This document shows positions 9,671 through 18,551 of a stretch of 64,000 nt of DNA, in pieces. The stretch covers positions 124,001 to 188,000 of the forward strand of contig NZ_JAUOTN010000007.1 of NCBI RefSeq assembly GCF_030546575.1, in the 5' to 3' direction. Within the stretch, counting starts at the first letter, position 1. Each line of letters starts with the position of its first letter. The stretch is from Pontibacter coccineus. GTDB taxonomy: Bacteria; Bacteroidota; Bacteroidia; Cytophagales; Hymenobacteraceae. Both the position numbers and the translations under genes were made by a program. The notes under the pieces were generated by a model. That model ran no database searches. It was not told where the DNA came from and worked only from the letters and a program-made list of their open reading frames with translations.

Positions 9671-10573
9671 CTACCGACTAATCTGGCTAATCACAAAACG
9701 CTCCTGATGATGCTGTTCATACAGCGCATGAATCATCCCGTCTTTGAGACCGACGGCGGGCACCAACATGCTCTCCAGCTTTGCCCACTTCATGGCGGAC
9801 AGGTATATTTCAGCGGCAGGGAGGATGACGTCGGCGCGGTCGGGGTTGAGGAGGAGCTCGGTGATGCGCTGCTCCATGGTCATGGCCGCTATACCCTGGG
9901 TAATCTCCTCGATCTGCTTGCGGAAAATGGGTTTGCCTACCGCCTTGCCCGACATATCGAAAATCTTGTTGATGTTGCCACCGGTGCCGATGGCGCGGGT
10001 GAGGTGGTATTTCCGGGCATTCTCTTCGATCCAGGTCCGCATGGTGTTCCAAAGCTCATGCGAGTCTACCCCGTGCATGTGGCGGATGGAACCCTGCTCA
10101 AAAGAATGGGAAGCCATCTTCTCCCTGTTCACATAGATGTTGAACTCCGTGCTGCCTCCACCCACGTCGATGTGCAGGTAGTTGCGCTCGTCCAGGAAGT
10201 TCACGATGACTTTGTTGATCAGGTCAGCCTCCGCTTCCCCGTCTATCACCTGGATGTCCATGCCTATCGCCTGGTGCACGCGGTCCAGAATTTCGGGGGC
10301 ATTCTCGGAGGTACGCATGGCCGAGGTGGCGCAAACCATGTAATGGTCCACGTCGTGCACGTCGAGCAGCAGTTGAAAAGCGTGAAGGAGCTTAATGAAT
10401 TTCTGAATTTTGTACTCGCTGATAAAGCCGTTGCTGAAAACATCCTCTCCAAACCGGATGGCGTAGCGGATGTATTCTATTCGTTTAAAAATAACGTTTC
10501 CATTCTGATTCAGAACGCTGGAGATCTGGCATCTCACGGCATTCGAACCGATATCAATAGCAGCTAACTTCAA
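9671..10573 (-). CDS. ppx: Exopolyphosphatase / Ppx-GppA family phosphatase
   Basis: This 300-residue protein has the Ppx/GppA ASKHA fold. Visible motifs are AIDIGSNAVRC (residues 5-15, phosphate-1 loop), VCATSAMRTSEN (near residue 82), DGEAEADL (near residue 115), DVGGGSTEFNIY (near residue 138, phosphate-2 loop) and AIGTGGNINKIF (near residue 195). The length is that of the short two-domain form without the HD-like C-terminal domain. It should cleave phosphate from polyphosphate ends or from pppGpp; the sequence cannot separate these. The position opposite ppk1 favours polyphosphate. A TATATTTG box about 41 bases upstream of the ATG could be its promoter. Confidence 0.9.
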   Translation of the reverse strand: MKLAAIDIGSNAVRCQISSVLNQNGNVIFKRIEYIRYAIRFGEDVFSNGFISEYKIQKFIKLLHAFQLLLDVHDVDHYMVCATSAMRTSENAPEILDRVHQAIGMDIQVIDGEAEADLINKVIVNFLDERNYLHIDVGGGSTEFNIYVNREKMASHSFEQGSIRHMHGVDSHELWNTMRTWIEENARKYHLTRAIGTGGNINKIFDMSGKAVGKPIFRKQIEEITQGIAAMTMEQRITELLLNPDRADVILPAAEIYLSAMKWAKLESMLVPAVGLKDGMIHALYEQHHQERFVISQISR

Positions 10574-10613
10574 ATATGGTCTGTTTTAGAGCGTAAAACA
10601 TGCTTTCTTAAGC

Positions 10614-10621
10614 CAAATATA
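10614..10621 (-). promoter_or_regulatory. Candidate Bacteroidota -7 box of ppx
   Basis: TATATTTG on the minus strand matches TAnnTTTG and lies 41 bases upstream of the ppx ATG. No convincing -33 element is seen at the usual distance. Confidence 0.4.
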
Positions 10622-10683
10622 GGTATAAATGCTGTACGCAGAAATTCTCAGAACCACTAAAATAAGGCGATTGACGAAGAATT

Positions 10684-12036
10684 TTAATCAGCAGACTGCA
10701 CCCATCCGAGTCTCCCGTCCGGCTGGCGAACCAGGTCAAACTGCCCGTTAACGGCCACTACAGGTATAGCGGATCCTGCTGGCAGGCTATCTATTTGCCC
10801 TGCTTCCGGGTGCGCATCATCAAGCAACGGACGCTCCTGTTTTAGTTTTTTTACGGCAATCGGTTTGGCTATCCCTTCCACAAGCGAACTGATGATGTAG
10901 GCTTCTGACTGGTCAGGCAGGCGAACACGGTACCAGTTATTGGCAGCGCCCGTCACCTGCAGCGGCGTGTTTTTGGGGAGCGAGGTATGCAGGGCGGATT
11001 TGGCCGAGGGCTCTGTCCGGACATTCGCTATTTTAGACGATACCCTGACCCAGTTGCCAATGAGAGTGGTATCGACCTTTACAGCAGGTATAGCAGCAGA
11101 CGATTGATGCACATAAGGGTAGGGGTTGGTTGCGCCGTGGCCGTAGCGGTAAATACCGAAGTGCAGGTGCGGGCCGGTTCCCCTGGCATTGCCCGTGTTG
11201 CCTACCAGCCCCAGGGTGTCGCCCTTGCTGACACGCTGCCCGGCTGAAACCAGCTGCTGGTCAAGGTGCGCATAATAGAGGTTCTGCCCGCGATCCCTAT
11301 CCGAAAGCCAAATCACCCTTCCACCGCGGGGCGTCTCGTCTACCCGCGATACCATACCGTTTGCCGAGGCAATGACGGGCGTGCCGCGCGGTGCGAAAAT
11401 ATCGATGCCTTCGTGGTTACGGGCTCCTGCGTCGCGCGGATCGCCCCAGATGCTGGCAATGTGGCGGCTCGATTTGCCAGGTATGGGAAAAGCCAGCGTA
11501 GGCTGTGCCTGAATCGTAATAGTGTATGTGCCGCCTCGCAGCAGTTCGGGTTGAATCCGCAGCAAGTGGGCCCTGTCTTCATCTACCACATAGGTCAGGG
11601 TAGTGGCGGCTGTATCAGCAGAGGCTACCTGTTTTGGAACTGCTGTAGGGTCAGTGCCAGCTTCAAGCAGATCCATAAACACCTGCATGCTTTGGCGGGC
11701 TTTCATCTCCAGACTCACTACCAGTTGCTCACCCCGTTTGGCCTCTACTTTATAACCAAGTGCTCGCGGTTTGTCGGCCGGGAAGTAGCCGGTTTCCTTG
11801 AAAGGAAGCGTGACAGGTGTGGGTGCCTGCAAAGCCGTTTGCCCAGCCGCCATCCAGTCCTGCCCCACGGCGGTCTCGTCGAGTTTGGCGGTTTTGAGCG
11901 AAGAGGTATAGGCCTCGTAAGGTGTCTCCTTTTTGAAGACCCCACGCAGGGTTTCCCGGCTTCCGCAACTGGAAAGGAGGAGAATGACCAGTGTAAGGTG
12001 TACGAAAGGAGAGTAGCTGATCGGCTTTGTGTTCAT
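10684..12036 (-). CDS. M23 (LytM) peptidase lipoprotein with C-terminal SH3-like domain
   Basis: The product is a probable cell-wall endopeptidase or endopeptidase-like protein of the envelope. The start is set at ATG 12036 (MNTKPISYS), because the 14-codon upstream extension would separate the signal peptide from its N-terminus. The lipobox is LLSSCGS near residue 24. A beta-rich region comes next, then an M23 domain with NHEGIDIFAPRGTPV (HxxxD zinc ligands, about residue 210) and GPHLHFGIYRYG (HxH, about residue 290), and then SH3-like segments (VRTEPSAKSALHTSL, WYRVRLPD) that may bind peptidoglycan. Zinc ligands appear intact, so it could be an active DD-endopeptidase. It is divergent from the L,D-transpeptidase-like gene, another wall enzyme. 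Confidence 0.9.
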   Translation of the reverse strand: MNTKPISYSPFVHLTLVILLLSSCGSRETLRGVFKKETPYEAYTSSLKTAKLDETAVGQDWMAAGQTALQAPTPVTLPFKETGYFPADKPRALGYKVEAKRGEQLVVSLEMKARQSMQVFMDLLEAGTDPTAVPKQVASADTAATTLTYVVDEDRAHLLRIQPELLRGGTYTITIQAQPTLAFPIPGKSSRHIASIWGDPRDAGARNHEGIDIFAPRGTPVIASANGMVSRVDETPRGGRVIWLSDRDRGQNLYYAHLDQQLVSAGQRVSKGDTLGLVGNTGNARGTGPHLHFGIYRYGHGATNPYPYVHQSSAAIPAVKVDTTLIGNWVRVSSKIANVRTEPSAKSALHTSLPKNTPLQVTGAANNWYRVRLPDQSEAYIISSLVEGIAKPIAVKKLKQERPLLDDAHPEAGQIDSLPAGSAIPVVAVNGQFDLVRQPDGRLGWVQSAD

Positions 12037-12272
12037 GCTTGTTTTCGTTTCCAGAGTACAGAAGTGTGTCCCTTTCAATACAAATATGATACCCTGTTTG
12101 ATTCCTTTCGCCTGATATAGAATGATTTGTAAGCAATGTTGGACCTTTAAGACAAATCCGAACAGTGTATGAGCAGGTACGTAGAAAACAGATGTACCAA
12201 TGGGATTGGATTGTGAGAACGAACGTCAGAAAGAAAAGCATCAAAGAACGGTGGCGCAACCGCAGGAGAAAA

Positions 12273-13064
12273 ATGGGCAAGCGTCTCTTGCCTCTCTTTG
12301 CCCCACTTATCCTATCGCCGTCGGCTTCCATAGGAGCCGGTAAATATGTCTCTGTAGAGAAAGTAAAAGCAAACGTAACCGCGCTTTCCGTCATCCGTTT
12401 TGAGCAGGTCTCCTTCGACCTCTATACCCAGATGAACCTGAGTGCTGCGGGCCTGAGCTATGATGCGTTTAACAACGCGTTGATGGGTTATTACGGCATG
12501 TACAACGAGGGGCGCCTGTCAGACAAAGGCATCCTGACCGTGGTGGATTTCACGAAGCCATCTAACGAGAAAAGGCTCTGGGTGCTCGACCTTAACAGCC
12601 GGGAGGTACTGCACAATACGTATGTGGCGCACGGGCGCAACTCCGGCGAAGTAACAGCGCAGTCCTTCTCCAATGAGCCCAAGTCGTTTATGAGCAGTGT
12701 GGGTTTTTATGTGACGGATAACATTTACCAGGGCAAACACGGCAAGTCGCTCCGGCTCGACGGCCTGGACGAAGGGTATAATACCAACGCCCGCGAGCGC
12801 GCTGTGGTGATGCACGGAGCTGAATATGCTACCGAAGATTTTATGAACAAATACGGCAGACTGGGCCGCAGCCTGGGTTGTCCGGCGGTGCCACTTGGCG
12901 AGCACGAAAGCATTATCGACGCTATTACTGGAAAGACTGCCCTGTACATCCACTCAGGAGACGAGCAGTATACGTCGCATTACCTGAACAATGCCAGTGC
13001 CGTGGCGGGCTATATGGCCAGCACGCAGCCTAATCCACTGCCTCCAGCGGAGTTTTCCATTTAA
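12273..13064 (+). CDS. Murein L,D-transpeptidase catalytic-domain family protein
   Basis: The protein is exported and related to the YkuD-like L,D-transpeptidase catalytic family (PF13645 type). It has 263 residues from ATG 12273, which is preceded by GGAG at a suitable distance and opens a normal signal peptide (MGKRLLPLFAPLILSPS). Longer starts at 12192 (ATG) and 12165 (GTG) are possible. The body has SDKGILTVVDFTKPSN, a VLHNTYVAHGRNSGE stretch and the catalytic block RSLGCPAVP (about residue 205), giving the SxGC cysteine nucleophile, with a preceding VMHGAEY histidine. It probably cross-links or modifies peptidoglycan. Its last 35 bases overlap the convergent thioredoxin-fold gene. Confidence 0.85.
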   Translation: MGKRLLPLFAPLILSPSASIGAGKYVSVEKVKANVTALSVIRFEQVSFDLYTQMNLSAAGLSYDAFNNALMGYYGMYNEGRLSDKGILTVVDFTKPSNEKRLWVLDLNSREVLHNTYVAHGRNSGEVTAQSFSNEPKSFMSSVGFYVTDNIYQGKHGKSLRLDGLDEGYNTNARERAVVMHGAEYATEDFMNKYGRLGRSLGCPAVPLGEHESIIDAITGKTALYIHSGDEQYTSHYLNNASAVAGYMASTQPNPLPPAEFSI

Positions 13065-13602
13065 TGCCACAACCTATACCTGGCTTCTGGTCGGCAGCAA
13101 CCGGCTGACCGGTCAGCAGGGTATCCAATGCCTGTCGCAGGTCATGTCCTGTTACAGGCATGTTGCTTTTCGGCCGTGCGTCATCAAACTGCCCATGATA
13201 AGCGAGACGCATGTTCCGGTCAAACACGTAGAACTCGGGAGTACAAACGGCCTGGTAGTTGCGGGCTACCTGCTGGGTCTGGTCATACAGGTATGGGAAC
13301 GGAAAGCCATGTTCCTTAGCCAGTTCGCGCATCTGCTGTAGTCCGTCCTGCGGGGAACTGGTAGCATCGTTTGCACTGATACCCACGAAACGCATACCTT
13401 TTTGCTGATACTCGTTGGCCACCTGCACCAGTTCATCCAGAATGTGCCGCACATAGGGACAGTGGTTGCAGAGGAACATGATCACTGTGGCTCTGTTGGA
13501 AGTAACATCCTGCAGCGATACAATCTGATCGGAAACCGTGTCGAGCAAGGCGAAGTTGGGTGCTACAGTGCCCAGTGGTAATGCTGTGGAAGCTAATGGC
13601 AT
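13030..13602 (-). CDS. Thioredoxin-fold redoxin with CNHC active site
   Basis: This 190-residue protein of the AhpC/TSA-redoxin superfamily looks cytoplasmic because no signal peptide is seen. The order is an LGTVAPNFALLDT opening, then the active-site CNHCPYVRHI (about residue 45), GISANDATSSPQDG (about residue 74), and the cis-Pro region CTPEFYVFD (about residue 119), all usual for this stand-alone family. The CxxC motif suggests thiol-disulphide exchange or peroxide reduction; the substrate is unknown. The 3' end overlaps the convergent L,D-transpeptidase-like gene by 35 bases. Confidence 0.88.
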   Translation of the reverse strand: MPLASTALPLGTVAPNFALLDTVSDQIVSLQDVTSNRATVIMFLCNHCPYVRHILDELVQVANEYQQKGMRFVGISANDATSSPQDGLQQMRELAKEHGFPFPYLYDQTQQVARNYQAVCTPEFYVFDRNMRLAYHGQFDDARPKSNMPVTGHDLRQALDTLLTGQPVAADQKPGIGCGIKWKTPLEAVD

Positions 13603-13678
13603 AATGCTGTAGATTGAGTTGAGAGAATCTCCCAGGCTATACCTGAAAGCTGAATCAATGTAAGATTTTTGTGGGAAT

Positions 13679-13727
13679 AAAAAAAGAAAATCAACAGGTG
13701 TCCGAAACCTGTTGATTTTCTTTTTTA
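13679..13727. terminator. Long A/T-flanked terminator hairpin
   Basis: A near-perfect 20-bp stem, AAAAAAGAAAATCAACAGGT and its complement (arms about 13680-13699 and 13707-13726), with a 7-base loop. It overlaps the stop codon of the leftward gene at 13725-13976 and should stop that transcript before the redoxin gene. Confidence 0.88.
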
Positions 13728-13976
13728 TCGATCCCTTGAGCTTCTGGTGATGGCAAAGTAGATGACATAGAACCAGCTGAAGATCCCGTGCAGTATGGCC
13801 CAGAGGATAGACTGATTGCGCGACCAGGAAGCTACCACGGCAATAACAGAACCCAACCCTACGCCTTTTTCAATGACGGTTGTTTGCGTTACTTGTGTCG
13901 CATCGCCTATCTGCGCCAGCAAGGGCGTGGCGCATACCAATAGAAATACGAGGCTGAGGGAAAGTTTTTTGTGCAT
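13725..13976 (-). CDS. Small signal-peptide membrane protein
   Basis: This 83-residue protein is unrecognised. It has a classical signal peptide (MHKKLSLSLVFLLVCATPLLAQ), a short linker, and one to two hydrophobic segments (GLGSVIAVVASW and ILWAILHGIFSWFYVIYFA), ending in a basic tail (RSSRDR). The layout resembles small Bacteroidota inner-membrane proteins of unknown role. A good ribosome-binding site (AGGAG next to the ATG) supports translation. It has its own terminator. Confidence 0.7.
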   Translation of the reverse strand: MHKKLSLSLVFLLVCATPLLAQIGDATQVTQTTVIEKGVGLGSVIAVVASWSRNQSILWAILHGIFSWFYVIYFAITRSSRDR

Positions 13977-14042
13977 CTCCTGTGATTAGGTTAGTATCCG
14001 CAATATTGCGCTAACAATATACACAGGAAAATGAACAGTTAA

Positions 14043-15551
14043 CTACCGCCCATACAACTCTACTTCCTGTCTCAGTCTGTGTGCAACCGTCTTGGTAAAC
14101 AGACCCGGTTGCAGTCGCCATTGCCAGTTGCCGTTGGCGGTGGAGGGTTTGTTCATGATCGCTTCCTTGCCCAGGCCCAGCACATCTTGTATAGGCAACA
14201 CCACCAGTTGCGCCACCGACATATAAGCCAGTCGGGCCATCACGCCGCTCACATTTTCCTTCGATAGGCGCTGGGCGCTATAATCACTCAGGCGTTTCTT
14301 GTCGTCGCGACTGGCGTCGTGCTCATACCAGGCCCGCACGGTACTGTTGTCGTGCGTGCCGGTATACACGATGGAGTGTAGCACATGGTGGTGCGGGGCA
14401 TACATGCTTTGCGGGAGATCCTCACCAAAAGCAAAAAGCAGCACGCGCATACCGGGCAGGTCAAACTGGGTCATCAGGTCGCGCACGGGCTGGTCGATCT
14501 CACCCAAATCCTCGGCGATGATGGGCATGGCCGGAAATTTCTTTTTAACAGCTGTCAGCAACTCGGTTCCGGGCGTTTTCACCCACTTGCCTTTGATAGC
14601 GGTTTCTTCCCCGGCCGGCACTTCCCAATAGGCCGAGAAAGCCCGGAAATGGTCGAGGCGCAGCAAACCAAACAATTCCAGGTTATGGGCGATGCGTTGC
14701 AGCCACCAGTCGAAGTTCTGCTTCTCCAGTTCCTGCCAGTCAAAAACCGGCGTACCCCACAACTGCCCGGTTTCGCTGAAGTAATCGGGCGGCACACCCG
14801 ATACGGCAGTGGGCATACCGGCTCGATCCAGTTTGAAAAGATGCGGATGTGACCACACGTCAGCGCTGTCGTGGCTCACGTAAAAAGGCATATCGCCGAT
14901 GAAGGTAACCTCTTTGGAGGTGCAGTAGGTTTGGAGGGCTTCCCACTGGCGGTAGAAGAGGAATTGCAGAAACGCTTCGCGCTCTATCTCTTCTGCCAGC
15001 TCTGCCGATAGCGCCTCCATGGCATGCTGTTGCCTGGTCTTTACCTTCTCGGGCCACTCAGTCCAGGGTTTGCGGTTGTAGTACTGCTTGAAAGCGACAA
15101 AATAAGTGAAGTCCGTTAACCACGCTTTATGGGCTTCCTGAAAACGGATGAACTCGCCTTGCAGCTTACTGGCCTGGCCGTCTTTGTAGTTGTCGTAGGC
15201 CTGTCGCAGGAGCTTTACTTTATAGTCCGCTACCCTCGGATAATTTACTTTGGCCTTGTCGAAGCCACCGCCCGCCCGCAGGTCTTTCTTATCGAGCAGC
15301 CCTTCCTCCACCAGTTTTTCTGGACTGATAAGTAGTGGGTTGCCGGCAAAGGCAGAGTGACTGCTGTAGGGCGAGTTGCCAGAGCCAATTTCAGTAGGGT
15401 TGAGGGGCAGGATCTGCCAGTACCGCTGTCCGGCCTCGGCCAGCAAATCTGCAAATTTATAAGCCTCAGGCCCCAGGTCGCCAATGCCGTAAGCCGATGG
15501 GAGGGAGGTGATGTGGAACAGAATGCCGCTACTTCGTTTGGGTATGATCAT
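14043..15551 (-). CDS. malQ: 4-alpha-glucanotransferase (amylomaltase, GH77)
   Basis: This enzyme transfers maltooligosyl units between linear alpha-1,4-glucans, recycling short oligomers from glycogen. At 502 residues it is the normal short form without N-terminal starch-binding domains. Motifs are RSSGILFHITSLPS at the start, YWQILPLNPTEIGSGNSPY (near residue 45), LLRLDHFRAFSAYWEVP (near residue 295, nucleophile Asp), IIAEDLGEI (near residue 343, acid/base Glu) and YTGTHDNSTVRAWYEH (near residue 395, stabilising Asp). Its start overlaps the treY stop by 4 bases, showing translational coupling. It closes the leftward operon treZ - GH57 - treY - malQ. Confidence 0.96.
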   Translation of the reverse strand: MIIPKRSSGILFHITSLPSAYGIGDLGPEAYKFADLLAEAGQRYWQILPLNPTEIGSGNSPYSSHSAFAGNPLLISPEKLVEEGLLDKKDLRAGGGFDKAKVNYPRVADYKVKLLRQAYDNYKDGQASKLQGEFIRFQEAHKAWLTDFTYFVAFKQYYNRKPWTEWPEKVKTRQQHAMEALSAELAEEIEREAFLQFLFYRQWEALQTYCTSKEVTFIGDMPFYVSHDSADVWSHPHLFKLDRAGMPTAVSGVPPDYFSETGQLWGTPVFDWQELEKQNFDWWLQRIAHNLELFGLLRLDHFRAFSAYWEVPAGEETAIKGKWVKTPGTELLTAVKKKFPAMPIIAEDLGEIDQPVRDLMTQFDLPGMRVLLFAFGEDLPQSMYAPHHHVLHSIVYTGTHDNSTVRAWYEHDASRDDKKRLSDYSAQRLSKENVSGVMARLAYMSVAQLVVLPIQDVLGLGKEAIMNKPSTANGNWQWRLQPGLFTKTVAHRLRQEVELYGR

Positions 15552-18271
15552 AGCTTTGTGGAGGTTAAGAGTGCAACCGGGAAAGACTTGAATATTTCAG
15601 CCAGAGGTATGGCCTGCTTGGCCTGTACTTGCTGGCCGCCAAACAACTGCTGCCATACCTGTGGCGCGTCGGCTGGGAGTTTCACCGATGTGTCGTCCCA
15701 TACCTGCTCGCCCAGCGGCAGGTCGTTTTCAGAGATGATGTCTGTGAGCAGGCGCGGCACCACGACTATGCACCAGTTGTTTTCGTAACGTCGCGCAAAG
15801 GCCATGGCCTGTTTGCTGTGCTTGCCTTTCAGCTGCAGCGGGATATAGTCGCCCTGGTCGAAGAGTGACTTTTGCTCTTTCCGCAGATGAAGTACCTGAT
15901 GCAACAGGTATAGCTTCACGCGGGCATCAGTTGGCGATGAAAGCAGTTGCTCCAATAAATCTTCCGACTGTTCGTTTGCCTTCATCTCCTGCAAGAACTG
16001 TCGCCGCTGCTCGTAGTCCACAGGGCGGCGGTTGTCGGGGTCCACCAGGCTGAAGTCCCAGAGTTCGCAGCCCTGGTAGACATCGGGCACGCCCGGGCAG
16101 GTAGTTTTGAGCAGCGTCTGGCAAAGGGAGTAGAGCCAGCCAAAGTGCGCCGCTTTCCGGAAAAACGGACGGAAGGAAGCCATGAATGCCTCGTCTTCCT
16201 GGAGCAGCTTTTTCACCAGGTCCTTCGTTGCTGTTTCATAGGCCTCGTTCGGCTCCGACCAATTCGTGTTGGCCTTCGCTTCCCGGAAAGCTTTTACCAG
16301 ATACTCCTGCACCCGCTCCACTAAGGTGTCGTCCACCCTGCCGTCGATCGGCATCACGCCCACCAGAGTTTGCAGGATAAAGTAGAGGTCGTTTGCTGTC
16401 GGGCCATTTTCCTTGCTGTGCTGCCGCGCTAGTTGCATCCAGTCCTTTGCATTTTTCTCCCACTCTTCCGGCAACTCGCTCAGCACCTGCAGGCGCATGC
16501 GCGAACCCTCGCCCCGTTTGGTGTCGTGTGTGGCCGTCGCGTTGATGGAGTTCGGATAAGTCTGCATGCGGTATTGCATGCGCTCGTGAAAATCGCGGCG
16601 GTCGAGGTTGAACACATCCGGACTGTTGCCTACTTCGTTGAGCGCCAGCAGGCGGTTGTAGTTGTAGAAAGTCGTGTCTTCCACGCCCTTGGCGGCCAAT
16701 GGCCCGGTGAACTGCTGACTGCGCATCACAAAGTATAGTTTGTCGCGTCTTCGAGCTTCACTGTCCTGATCACCGGACTCAAACAAGGTGCGCAGGTGCT
16801 CCAGCTCAGCTTTTACATCAGTAGCTTTTTCATGGGCAATGGCAAAGGCCTTCTCCACCACTTCCATGGCTTCTGACTGCAGTGGAAAGGCATGGCCGTA
16901 AATGCGGTATACCGGGAAAGAAGCCAGTAAAGTCGCCAGGGCATGATGCCAGTTCTTATCTTCTGACGAGGCAGGCAGCAGCTCACTGTCACGTAGCAGT
17001 CGTAACAAGTTTTGCAGCTCTCCCTGCATGTAGTTTTCGAGTATCAGCAGCTTCTTCTCGTACACCAGTCCCTCGTAGTCGAGCGGCGCTTCGGGCACGA
17101 GGCGTCGGTATACCTGCGTGAGTTTGCGTTCGCCCTCGGCGTCAGTATAAAGGTTGCTCACCCAGGCCAGAAAATCGTAGCCACTGTTGCCCTGTATCGG
17201 CCAGTAGTCGGGCATGTTTTCTTCGCCTTCCAGTATCTTTTCCACCACCAGGTATACCTGTTCGCCAGCCAGTTCCCGCAGTTGCGTCAGGTATTTGTCA
17301 GGGTCGAATAATCCGTCGACGTGGTCCACCCGCAGACCCTGCACCAGTTGCCGCATGCAGAGTTCTTTGATGAACTGATGGTAATGGGTAAATACCTCCT
17401 CCCGCTCCATGGCGGTGCAGATCAGGTCGTTGACCGTGAAGAAACGACGGTAGTTGATTTGCTTTTCCGTTTCCTGCCAGTGTGTGAGAATGTAGTACTG
17501 CTGCCCCAGCAATTCCTGCATCGCGGTGCTGTCGTCGTTTATACCTTGCAGCACGGCGGCTATACCTTGCTGTAGCTCCTTTCGCTCTTGCACAGTTTGG
17601 TGGAGTGCCTGTTTTGCCTGTTTCCAATCATTTGGCTCCAGTGTGTCTTGCGCCATCAGTTGCTCCAGCTTTTGCACCTGTTCAGCCAGTTGCGTTTTGC
17701 CATCACTTGAAGTAAGCCTTTCAGCAAGATGCTCCAGCAGGAAGGTATAGCTGTCGATGCTGATCGGGTATACATTGTCGAAGTAGTTTAGCCGGAAGCC
17801 AAGTTCATCGAAGGTAATGTTAAGCTGCCCTTGCTTGACTACTTCCTCCAAAGGCTCTCCCAGAAAAGGCACCATCAGCTGACCCTTAAAATCCGTGTGG
17901 CTGAAGTTGACGTCGAAGAAGGTATAGTAGCGGGACTTTTGTCCTTTTTCCAGCACATCCATCAGCCAGGCGTTGTTCGGGTGGAAGGCCATGTGATTTG
18001 GCACAATGTCCTGCAGCCAGCCCATGCCATGCGCTTTCAGTTCTTCGGCGATTTCCTGCAGCTCCTCCATGGTGCCTACCTCGGGGTTGATCTGGTGTGG
18101 GTCCGTAACATCGTAGCCGTGTTCGCTACCAGGCCTTGCCGTGAAAAAAGGAGCGGCATAGATCGTGCTGATGCCCAGATCCCGCAGGTAGGGGAGAATG
18201 TTTTTCAGGTCCCGCAGCGTGAACTGTGGCGAAAGCTGCACTCTGTAGGTGGAGGAAGGTATGTAAACCAT
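15548..18271 (-). CDS. treY: Maltooligosyl trehalose synthase
   Basis: TreY isomerises the reducing-end alpha-1,4 bond of maltooligosaccharides to alpha-1,1, making maltooligosyl trehalose. The 907-residue length is within the family range. Motifs are STYRVQLSPQFTLRDL at the N-terminus, STIYAAPFFTARPGSEHGYD, DIVPNHMAFHPNN (near residue 105), LRVDHVDGLFDPD (near residue 318, nucleophile Asp), LVVEKILEGEE (near residue 343, Glu) and GVEDTTFYNYNRL (near residue 530), with TATHDTKRGEGSR following. All three GH13 acids appear present. It works with TreZ, which is in the same operon, and with MalQ, which overlaps it by 4 bases. Confidence 0.96.
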   Translation of the reverse strand: MVYIPSSTYRVQLSPQFTLRDLKNILPYLRDLGISTIYAAPFFTARPGSEHGYDVTDPHQINPEVGTMEELQEIAEELKAHGMGWLQDIVPNHMAFHPNNAWLMDVLEKGQKSRYYTFFDVNFSHTDFKGQLMVPFLGEPLEEVVKQGQLNITFDELGFRLNYFDNVYPISIDSYTFLLEHLAERLTSSDGKTQLAEQVQKLEQLMAQDTLEPNDWKQAKQALHQTVQERKELQQGIAAVLQGINDDSTAMQELLGQQYYILTHWQETEKQINYRRFFTVNDLICTAMEREEVFTHYHQFIKELCMRQLVQGLRVDHVDGLFDPDKYLTQLRELAGEQVYLVVEKILEGEENMPDYWPIQGNSGYDFLAWVSNLYTDAEGERKLTQVYRRLVPEAPLDYEGLVYEKKLLILENYMQGELQNLLRLLRDSELLPASSEDKNWHHALATLLASFPVYRIYGHAFPLQSEAMEVVEKAFAIAHEKATDVKAELEHLRTLFESGDQDSEARRRDKLYFVMRSQQFTGPLAAKGVEDTTFYNYNRLLALNEVGNSPDVFNLDRRDFHERMQYRMQTYPNSINATATHDTKRGEGSRMRLQVLSELPEEWEKNAKDWMQLARQHSKENGPTANDLYFILQTLVGVMPIDGRVDDTLVERVQEYLVKAFREAKANTNWSEPNEAYETATKDLVKKLLQEDEAFMASFRPFFRKAAHFGWLYSLCQTLLKTTCPGVPDVYQGCELWDFSLVDPDNRRPVDYEQRRQFLQEMKANEQSEDLLEQLLSSPTDARVKLYLLHQVLHLRKEQKSLFDQGDYIPLQLKGKHSKQAMAFARRYENNWCIVVVPRLLTDIISENDLPLGEQVWDDTSVKLPADAPQVWQQLFGGQQVQAKQAIPLAEIFKSFPVALLTSTKL

Positions 18272-18551
18272 GTTGTTTTCTGAGTTAGGGGTATAGGCAA
18301 AGGTTGTCAGGCAAAGGACAATTGAGTTTCAAGCTCTGTCCGTTAAATGCGACAGGTATAGCGTTATACCTGATTAAGTAATTTTCGGTGTTGCTTCCAT
18401 TTGTGTTTCACGCGCATGGCTCCTGCCATTTGAGTAAAGGGATAGTTACCGTGGAGGAAAGGCTGGGATAAGCGTGGCGTCTTACTTTATCAGACTTTCG
18501 TTTCATCCACCTTTCTTTCTCAGCAAAACTCGCCTGGTACAAAGGCAGGTT

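Noticed and set aside
9707-10567. Plus-strand frame of 286 codons
   Set aside because: Antisense to ppx, which has clear family motifs.
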